Shown here piece by piece: positions 57,107 to 64,000 of a stretch of 64,000 nucleotides of DNA. The stretch comes from Azorinus chamasolen. Taxonomy: Eukaryota; Mollusca; Bivalvia; Cardiida; Solecurtidae. A program made the translations under genes and the position numbers. The stretch's first letter is position 1. The number at the start of each line of letters is the position of its first letter. The notes below the pieces were generated by a model. The model was not told where the DNA came from. It worked only from the letters and a program-made list of their open reading frames with translations, and searched no databases. Where the stretch lies: positions 3,551,593 to 3,615,592 of the forward strand of contig OY755242.1 of the NCBI GenBank assembly GCA_963576725.1, written 5' to 3'.

Positions 57107-59461
57107 TTCCGAAATTAAAACTGGTCAAGCTTAGAGTGAATATTAAGGGATTTTTCTAAAGAAAAGTGTGTTATGACAAACAGTGCAGAGCTTGGTGTGT
57201 GTGTTCCTATAGGAGCTCTCTCATCCAGTTCTACAATATTTGCAAAGGACATCAGTGATTCCTGTCCCGCACAGTAAGGGTAAATGAACATACGGGCAAG
57301 ATATTCACTCCATTATGAAAAATTATTTTAGTATTGAAACTATAAAACATAGTCTTTAATTACCATGTTAAACAGCAGATAATAACAATAAACACAATAA
57401 TATTGATCACAAACTTGCTACATGTGATGTCATATCCAGGTCTACCCAGTTTGCAGAGGCGTAACAAGATGTTTTTGTGAAACACTATGCCCTCCAACAA
57501 TAGGTGCATTGGAGCCCTTATTATTAAAATTGACTTTGAAGATCTCAATTTAATATTGACAAGGCATAGTTTGAAAACTGCAATTTCAAGAGATATGCAT
57601 TTATGTCAAGTATGACATGTTTATATTCAAAGGTTCAACCGTTATGGTCAATGTTTCAGTTTGGGGCAAACTAACATATGAACACACAGAAGGACGAAAA
57701 GACGGGCAAAAAAACGATATTGCTCCGACCTAGACATTGGGGCACACACATGGGATATCTATATTAAATCACATATACATTATAGTATGTTTCTTTTGAT
57801 TATTCGTTGTGGAACGTTTTCCCTACATATAGATATGGAGTAAAGAATCCTCTATGCAACCACCAGGTAGATAAATGTATCTAATTCTGGATAGAAGGAG
57901 CAAGATGCTGTTTAATGTAGAACGAAATACCTATAGGAGCTTTCTTCATTACTTACGTCCTCCATTAAACTGTCACCTGTTTTAAACAATGCCCGTGTTT
58001 ATTCATTAAGTTGAAAGGTTCTACCCTATGTTGATAAATTGTTGTAAAGGTGTCTTGCAGTTTAAGACAAGTGAGTGAGTTGGGATTCGCTATGTAGGTT
58101 ATATTGCACTGGGACAGGAGAAAAGTTTCCGGACGCACATCTCTTTTACAGATAAAATATGAAGTATTGGTTCAAGAAACTTAAGGTTATGTTGTTACTT
58201 AACCCTTTCCTCCATGAATATGACGCCATGAATGTCAATTAGATTAATTTGATAAGCGCATGGATACAGGGTGATTTGGCCATGGTCAACAGTCTAGAAT
58301 CATATCTTTATTATAATTATCATAAATAAACAGAGCTCATCAGATGATTCCTATAGGAGTCGTCTGATCTGGGTCTACTACGATTGCAAAGGCGTAGCTA
58401 GGTGTATTTATGGAGTAAAGCGTTCAGATCAGACAAAAGGTGGGAAGTGGTACCAATTAGTATCCCATTCAGGGGTGCCGCTTATGACAAAAACGTCTGA
58501 CATACATGTATATTAACATTTCAATGCTGAAAAACTGGAATAGTCCAGCATAGCTTAACGAGTGTTCGGCCAAGTTTAATTAATTTGCGGGAGAAACTAG
58601 AATGGCATACTCTTCTAGAGGATTTTGAATCATAGACAGTGCAGACACTGATCACAGTCACTGTTATGTGCAACGTTTCCCTGCATGTAAGAAGTGAACA
58701 GAACAATTGGTTGAAATACGTGAACTCTTGCGTATTGCGGTTGAAATGATTTTTACTACACAGAATCTATGTGACAGTTACAAATTGCTGAGTACACATA
58801 GCGTTACTACTAGCTTGTTGTGTAAAAACATACAAAAATGATCTTATATGAATATAAATATCGGTCTTTCAAAATCTAAATCTAAAATACAGATTAAGTC
58901 CTTTTATCTATAGATACGTCTTTTAACGCCTTCAGACACACGGTAGAACTCTTGTATGAGCTATCTGATCTGAATGTGCCCTGTTGGCATGCGGGTTTCT
59001 ATAGATCTGAATCCACAGTTTCTGTCATGCACACCATTTCCCTGTAGACTATTACGTTTTATTCATTGTGATTGTTTTTATTTCTCGTCATTAATTTGTC
59101 TTCAAATATCCAATTAGAATGTCAAACAGTTTGGATCCTGGTGAGACGAAGTGTTAACTGGGATCTGCTCTGGATCTACTGTTCGCACCAGTAGTAACAA
59201 ATTCGCTGCCAGCTGAAACGATATAACCCCTTAAATGGGGGGAAACGAGTCACTAATGTCATTTGAAAAAGTGTAGACCCAGATAAGAGGGTATGCACTG
59301 ATCGTCACGTCACACTTTGTTCTCAAAAAGTCTTAACATTTAGGTAAGATTAACCGGTTTGAAATTTGGAAAAATTCATTAATTTTGAAACTTCAGGGTT
59401 GAGAGAGTTACTTCAACGTGCAGTGCTAAAGCACAATCTTTGTATGAGCCTTACGACTTCA
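57107..59461. other. Gene-free region
   Basis: No gene is supported. Hairpin-like remnants lie at 57178-57246 (apex TTCCTATAGGAGC), 57895-57985 (C-like, CCTATAGGAGCTTTCTTCAT), 58325-58385 (apex TTCCTATAGGAG) and 59121-59190 (B-like). A mollusc-type repeat tail (GAACACACAGAAGGACG... AACGATATTGCTCCGACC) is at 57670-57735. Confidence 0.5.
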
Positions 59462-59639
59462 GGGTCCATGCTTATAAAGATTTTAAGTTGAGTCTGAGTT
59501 CGTTCTCAAGCCTTTGATTGGTCATATTTGAGTTCTCAAGCTTTTGACTGGTGAGATTTGAGCCAAAAGCTCAAATCTGACCAATCAAAAACTTGAGATC
59601 GAGCTCAGACTCAACTAAAAGTTTTATAAGCATGGACCC
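59462..59639. repeat. Foldback element GGGTCCATGCTTATAAAG..., 178 bp
   Basis: Same family and length as 53417-53594: arms GGGTCCATGCTTATAAAG / CTTTTATAAGCATGGACCC with TTGAGTCTGAG / CTCAGACTCAA, centre TTTGAGCCAAAAGCTCAAA. In this copy the duplicated inner segment lies in the left arm; in the other copy it lies in the right arm. Confidence 0.82.
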
Positions 59640-61023
59640 TGTTTTGTTTTCTTGCACATTTATCACGACAGTTCTGTATGGACAATTTGTCAAGGAATTT
59701 GTTTATAGGCCCTTGGATGCTCTTTCGTCTTGTGACATTTGTATTGACGGCAACACTCGAACCGTTCAACCACACACAATTAGCATGCAGACTTTGATTT
59801 TTGTCGGTTTGCGCAGACTGCAGCCCCTTTAAAGCCTGACGAATACCTGAAACTAGTCATTTAGGACCTTTGTAAACAGTGCAGACCTAGATGAGAGGGC
59901 TCCTAGAGGATCAGCCTCATCATGGTCTACACAGTGTGTCATGATACACTTTGTTTTTTAAAAAAGCTCTTACTATTTAGGAAATATTGATCTGTTTGAA
60001 GTTTGGAATATTCCATTTACATGTATCACTGGAATTCAGATGACAATTCGTCATGGAAATTGTTTATAGACCCTTCGTGCGCTTTTATCTTGGGGCATCT
60101 TCCATATCTTCCAATTGTTCCACCATACATAATTGGAAAGCAGACTCGTCCCGCCACTCACAATTAGCACACAGACTCGTTCCTCCACTCACAATTAGCA
60201 CACAGACTCGGTTTGCTTTTTCGGTTTGCGCAGACTGTAACCCTTTCTTATCTCCAACAGCAGTTTGTCGATGATGCACCCGTCATCCTCCTGAGAAGGG
60301 ATCTTTCGGGGTTCTGAAATATATTACAACAAGGAAATCAACAACAGTCTACCTGTAATTTGTCGAACAAAATTCTCATCAGCAGTAAATTCTACACATT
60401 TGTATATCTTGACTTTTTCCCTCATATAAACGCTTTTTTCACGTCTTTTCAAAACAGAGTAGACCACGATCACACAGCTCCTCTAGTGTAGGAGCAATCT
60501 GATCAGGGTCTGCTGTATACGTATTGAATTATTATTTGACTCTTAAGCTTCTACCAATACCAAACCATCATCTACATGTACTACATATGCCATTTCGGTT
60601 GTAATCAGACGTCAAGTAACTCATGACTTTCAAGCTGTTTGTAAATATTATGAATGCTTTTTTGCAATAGTGTAAAAAAATAATACAGTAATGGACATGT
60701 TGCATTTTTCATACTCTGCTAATAGATTTACATTTATACCATATTTATATCTTATTATCAAAACACAATAAAACACCTCCAATGCGACCACCAAAAGAGG
60801 TCTTGTTCACGATTGTATAGAGGCAGAAGGTAACTTTATGCAGGTCAAAATTAATGCAGAAAGCTCCTATAGGAAATTCCGGCATCACTTTCGTCCTACA
60901 TTAAGCAGCCACATGCTTTTAAAGACACGCGTGTTTATTTATAAATAACTGATCTGGGGTGGGTACTATTGTAAAAACGCATAGCTCTACACCAAGGACA
61001 AGGGCGAATGAAGTAAAATTCAC
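59640..61023. other. Gene-free region with hairpins and short repeats
   Basis: No gene. Hairpin A remnants lie at about 59873-59938 and 60455-60520. A two-unit direct repeat (CACTCACAATTAGCACACAG + ACTCG) lies at 60154-60210. A TA-type MITE remnant at about 60768-60930 has CTCCAATGCGACCAC and the apex AGCTCCTATAGGA. Confidence 0.5.
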
Positions 61024-61105
61024 CTTTAGCTTTTCCTTTCATTTCTGCTTGCGCCTTTCTCCGTCTTTCAGCTTTTTCCTCTTGGATTCGTCTCTGTTCA
61101 TTTTC
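61024..61105 (-). CDS. Candidate internal exon of an unidentified coiled-coil protein
   Basis: On the minus strand, TTTATTTCAG precedes an open stretch encoding ENEQRRIQEEKAERRRKA then QAEMKGKAKG, followed by GTGAAT as a possible (weak) donor. The peptide is strongly charged and heptad-like, unlike the surrounding repeats, and the acceptor is good. I do not recognise the protein. The neighbouring exons must lie outside the window or in regions I could not read as coding. It could also be a chance open frame; the frame does continue past the donor for about 25 codons. Confidence 0.3.
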
Positions 61106-61583
61106 CTGAAATAAACCCACTACATTGACAGCATGCAGTACATTAAGACTACTTTATTTCACACGAAATCACTAATATGATAGTGTGACGAAAACCATGC
61201 ATCACTGCACTCTCAGAGTTTTGATTATTATAGCATACTTTTAGGGTTACTTCCCTTGTTACAAAGTGAAAGTGTCAACTTCCGGAATCATAGCACGTGG
61301 GCAAACTGAACATTTATTTGATATAACCAGGTTAGTAAACCAGTTGATACACGATAACATGTTTACATTTAATGGTCTATATACACTTTGTTTCCAAATA
61401 CACCTATTTGATAAGATCTGTGCATAGTTTGCTGTTTTGCTTGAGAGTGTTGCCAGTTGCCTTTGATAACGGAAGTTGTTTATTTCACTCGATAGTTTTC
61501 GTTTAAGATCGGCATATTCCGTCGTCCGCTAGAGGACACTTGCATTTAGAAGGCGTAGCTTTATGAACCACGTGACAAGTCCC

Positions 61584-61777
61584 TATATAAGCAGCAGTTT
61601 CGCTCAATTCTGGGAGAATGCTGAATATCTCCGTCAGTGCAACATCGGCTTTACACTGAGTAAAAGGTTTCTCTATCTGGCATTGACTGTATTGACTAGG
61701 AACTTTGGGTACTTAAGACGTGGGTAATTTCCTTATCCTCTCTCGGGAGCCTCGCTTCATTGAGAGGTCGGAATAAA
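61584..61777 (+). promoter_or_regulatory. LTR promoter TATA box and poly(A) signal
   Basis: TATATAA at 61584-61590, preceded by a CACGTGAC E-box (61570-61577), would start transcription near 61615. AATAAA at 61772-61777 lies about 160 bp later, giving a plausible R region. Positions of R are inferred. Confidence 0.6.
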
Positions 61778-61820
61778 GCCTGCGTCGTGCAGCCCGGGTT
61801 GTTGGCAGTATAGTCTCCCG

Positions 61821-61960
61821 CTAGATAGGTCTACGCTAGATATACCTACACTAGATAGGTCTAGGCTAGATAGGTCTAGACTAGATAGGTCTACGCTAGA
61901 TATACCTAGAAGGGCTAGATAGGTCTAGGCTAGATAGGCCTAGACTAGATATACCTAGAC
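61821..61960. repeat. 15-bp tandem repeat in the LTR
   Basis: About nine units of CTAGATAGGTCTASR and its variant CTAGATATACCTASA. One stretch (61875-61893, TCTAGACTAGATAGGTCTA) is identical to gag coding DNA at 62646-62664. Confidence 0.9.
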
Positions 61961-62223
61961 GAGTTAGAGTCGAGGAAGCCTCGCTTTATTGGCTCTGCTT
62001 AAATAGGTAGACTTGTAAAAGTGTATAGCTTCACGCTCACACTACCCCTTTGTATATATTGATTAACAGTTGTGTGTTTTAATCACTAGTTCGTTCATTT
62101 AGTTTTAGTTTGTTCGCGTATATATATTACTACAATATTTTATGTTACTAATCAACCGGACAGGTAGTCCCCAAGGAAAATTTATATATAACTCGGTCAT
62201 TAGCCCGGCACACGTTACAACTT

Positions 62224-62240
62224 TGGTGGCAGCGGTGGGA
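62224..62240 (+). other. Primer-binding site complementary to tRNA-Leu
   Basis: TGGTGGCAGCGGTGGGA is the complement of a tRNA-Leu 3' end (TCCCACCGCTGCCA plus CCA), 4 bp after the LTR. It would prime minus-strand DNA synthesis. Confidence 0.85.
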
Positions 62241-62291
62241 TACGCATGACAAAATCTCCATTGTCAGACCCACAGTCTCGTTATTAATACC

Positions 62292-63725
62292 ATGGCCGAG
62301 AAAAGTAATGATCCAGATGTAGACTTTCTCTGGCGCCACTTAGAGGAGCTAGAGAAAGACAATGAGTTGCTGAAGATGCAATGTGAGATCAACGATTTAG
62401 AACGCCAGCTACAAAGTGCAAACATAAATCCTTCCAGTCAAGCAGAAGGAAGGCATCGTTTTAAGACAGAACTGCCTAGCGAAATGACTAGTACACCCAA
62501 GCCTAGAGTCACATTTCCAAATACCTCTAAGCAAACCCAATATACAGAGATGCAGGCTAGAGGAGGATTACCGGTGGTAGACCCATCTAGACAAGACATG
62601 TCTAGAACAGGCCAGTCTAGGGTAGATATATCTAGGGTAGACCCGTCTAGACTAGATAGGTCTAGAGTAGCTCTACCTAGAATAGACCAATCTACAGTAG
62701 ACCCACCTAATGTAGGGTCATCTACAGTAGATAGATCTAGGCTTGATGAGCCTAGAGAAAATCATGCACACCAACAGTCTACCAAAGCCAGATCAGCTAT
62801 GGTCAAAGCTGCGACTTACGATGGGACCAGCTCTTGGCTTGATTTTAAAGCACACTTCGAGACATGTGCTGAGATCAATGCATGGAGCTACACCGAAAAG
62901 GGTCTGTACTTAGCTGTGTCCCTGCGTGGACAAGCACAGGGTGTATTCGGAAATCTGTCCTCTAATTCAAAGGACTACGACTCATTGACTAAGGCTTTGG
63001 AAGAACGTTTCGCCCCTCCCAACCAAACAGAACTATACAGAGTACAGCTGAGAGAAAGGCGCCAAAAAGCCTCAGAAACACTTTCTGAGCTAGGTCAAGA
63101 CACAAGACGCTTAACCAATCTAGCCTACCCATCTGCTCCTGCAGATCTCAAGGAAACATTGGCCAAAGAGCAATTTGTAGACTCTTTGATAAACGTCGAC
63201 ATGCGTATGAGAATAAAACAGGCTAGACCTGTTAGCCTTAATGATGCTGTTCGCCATGCAGTTGAGTTGGAAGCCTTTAATAGGGCAGAAAAGGCTAAGT
63301 TGCAGAATCAAGGTATCATTGGCTCTGCAGAACTTATGTCTCAAACAATAATGCCAGATAAACCTGATGAGGTTACCTTGTTGAAGTTACAAGCCAGCCT
63401 AGATAGGCTGGAAGAAAAATTCAATGCTATGCAGCAAGACAAAAGAGCTGAAAATAGCGGGAGGTTTGAACAGCAGAAGCCTATAAGGACCTGCTATAGA
63501 TGTGGCTCAAAATTTCACCTCCAGGCCAAGTGTCCTAAAAACAAAAGTCAGACTAGAAGATCCCGTGACCAAGTTTCAAAGAAACATGATGAAAACAAGA
63601 AAAAGGAAACGGAATCTTCTAAAGCCAATTCTATCGGCTCTGGCTTAATGCTCCCAGTACAGTTCGGAGATCAATCTCTGAATTGTTTGGTTGATACTGG
63701 TGCAACTTTAACTGTGCTGTCATAG
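62292..63725 (+). CDS. gag: Retrotransposon Gag with zinc knuckle and protease start, 477 aa
   Basis: Structural polyprotein that would form the particle and package element RNA. Residues about 10-45 are heptad-like (coiled coil). Residues 99-156 are a 5-residue repeat of the form SRVDx, encoded by a 15-bp DNA repeat. Residues about 165-330 match a Retrotrans_gag-type capsid region (WLDFKAHFETCAEINAWS, YLAVSLRGQAQGVFGNL). A CCHC knuckle, CYRCGSKFHLQAKC, lies near 400. The frame ends in the aspartic-protease motif LVDTGATLTVLS immediately followed by TAG. The start is the first ATG after the primer site, 51 bp downstream of it. The rest of the protease continues in another frame, so this copy is either broken or frameshifts. 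Confidence 0.9.
   Translation: MAEKSNDPDVDFLWRHLEELEKDNELLKMQCEINDLERQLQSANINPSSQAEGRHRFKTELPSEMTSTPKPRVTFPNTSKQTQYTEMQARGGLPVVDPSRQDMSRTGQSRVDISRVDPSRLDRSRVALPRIDQSTVDPPNVGSSTVDRSRLDEPRENHAHQQSTKARSAMVKAATYDGTSSWLDFKAHFETCAEINAWSYTEKGLYLAVSLRGQAQGVFGNLSSNSKDYDSLTKALEERFAPPNQTELYRVQLRERRQKASETLSELGQDTRRLTNLAYPSAPADLKETLAKEQFVDSLINVDMRMRIKQARPVSLNDAVRHAVELEAFNRAEKAKLQNQGIIGSAELMSQTIMPDKPDEVTLLKLQASLDRLEEKFNAMQQDKRAENSGRFEQQKPIRTCYRCGSKFHLQAKCPKNKSQTRRSRDQVSKKHDENKKKETESSKANSIGSGLMLPVQFGDQSLNCLVDTGATLTVLS
62586..62759 (+). repeat. 15-bp coding repeat in gag
   Basis: About twelve units of TCTAGASTAGACNNR encode a repeated S/P-R-V/L-D/A-x pentapeptide (residues 99-156). Period and sequence match the repeat in the LTR. 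Confidence 0.9.
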
Positions 63726-64000
63726 TATGGGATGCATCTCCACAGAGCAAACAGGGCATGTTGACAGAGTATAATAGGATTCTGGTCGCGGCCTCAGGTA
63801 CCCCTCTCGAGGTAAGAGGACGAACAAAAATTATGTTAGGAATAAATGGAGACACTTATGAGACCGATGTAGTAGTAGCAAATGTAGAAAATGACCTGAT
63901 GATGGGGTTAGACTTTCTGGAACGTTATGAGTGTAGCGTGGACGTAGCTAAAAAGACTCTGCATGTACAGGGCAAGGAAACAAGCTTGAACTGTGAAGGT
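63725..64000 (+). pseudogene. pol: Protease/pol continuation in the -1 frame, partial
   Basis: The frame beginning GTATGGGATGCA is open to the window end (92 codons). It contains the second half of a retropepsin-like domain (VRGRTKIMLGINGDTYETDV, then DLMMGLDFLERYECSVDV), the typical MLGxDFL-type motif after the DTG. It is offset -1 from gag, right behind the DTG motif. No clear slippery heptamer is seen at the junction, so a one-base indel is as likely as programmed frameshifting. Only the N-terminal part of pol is in the window. Confidence 0.75.

Larger units (their letters stand above)
61184..62219 (+). repeat. 5' long terminal repeat, ~1036 bp
   Basis: Begins TGTGACGAAAAC and ends CACGTTACA. 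The ends are inverted (TGTGACG / CGTTACA), as usual for LTRs. Inside are a TATA box (61584-61590), a poly(A) signal AATAAA (61772-61777) and a 15-bp tandem repeat (61821-61960). GCCTCGCTT.ATTG occurs twice, near 61750 and 61978. The 3' LTR is not in the window, so the bounds rest on termini and PBS position. Confidence 0.75.
61184..64000 (+). mobile_element. Ty3/gypsy-type LTR retrotransposon, 5' part, runs off window
   Basis: A 5' LTR (61184-62219) is followed after 4 bp by a tRNA-Leu primer-binding site, a gag ORF with CCHC knuckle and protease motif, then the start of pol in another frame. The order LTR-PBS-gag-pro and gag type (Retrotrans_gag-like) fit Ty3/gypsy. The element is cut by the window end, so its 3' LTR, integrase and insertion duplication cannot be seen. 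Confidence 0.85.

Noticed and set aside
60053..60279. Small open frames on both strands at 60.05-60.28 kb
   Set aside because: They span a short direct repeat and read as low-complexity; no conserved motif.
62148..62339. Minus-strand open frame over the primer-binding site
   Set aside because: It lies antisense to the LTR-gag junction of the retroelement and has no independent support.
63690..63726. Programmed -1 frameshift site between gag and pol
   Set aside because: No XXXYYYZ slippery heptamer or clear downstream stem was seen; an indel explains the break equally well.

Overview
The window looks like repeat-rich nuclear DNA of a bivalve mollusc, probably a heterodont clam or mussel. The evidence is AT-rich sequence, intron-bearing genes with GT-AG junctions, a tRNA-type SINE with molluscan features, interspersed repeats ending in runs of GACG/GTCC, and a very high density of short hairpin-bearing MITEs. 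The species call is inference; no search was possible.

The only confidently host-encoded genes are three tandem, same-strand (minus) copies of a CDC25-type M-phase inducer phosphatase. Each has six coding exons that I could join with clean GT-AG junctions: copy A 2492-6470 (320 aa), copy B 22924-27691 (319 aa), copy C 35462-41191 (319 aa). All three keep the CX5R catalytic loop (HCEFSSER) and a short N-terminal regulatory part. Copies A and B keep a DSGxxS motif within STDSGF, the CDC25A-type beta-TrCP degron. In copy C it reads STDSSCQS, so the degron core is lost. Copy C also carries a 1540-bp, 55-unit, 28-bp minisatellite in intron 1, where copy B has 3 units and copy A has none.

The copies sit in larger duplicated blocks: A about 1292-8255, B about 14759-33058, C about 33059-44640. 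B and C are the younger pair and share a truncated L1/Tx1-like LINE on their left side. After that duplication, block B received a full-length, apparently intact LINE (15620-20398) flanked by identical 343-bp direct repeats, plus a 0.6-kb LINE 3' fragment. Block C gained a 554-bp tandem duplication, a deletion of about 1.1 kb, and the minisatellite expansion. Comparing blocks also supplies empty sites for three MITEs, fixing their target sites as TTAA (two families) and TA (one family).

The rest is repeats. From 8.3 to 14.6 kb there are a SINE, a LINE remnant and several mollusc-type repeats. From 44.6 to 52.3 kb there are a 55-bp tandem repeat, a broken L1/Tx1-like LINE and a 34-bp minisatellite of about 38.6 units. 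From 52.3 to 61 kb there are MITEs and foldback elements. At 61184 a Ty3/gypsy-type LTR retrotransposon begins (LTR, tRNA-Leu primer site, gag with CCHC knuckle and protease DTG, start of pol) and runs off the window.

The most unusual general pattern is the modular build of the hairpins. Families with different termini and arms share the same apex, CTCCTATAGGAG, while two families share outer GCAAACAG...CTGTTTGC arms but differ in apex.
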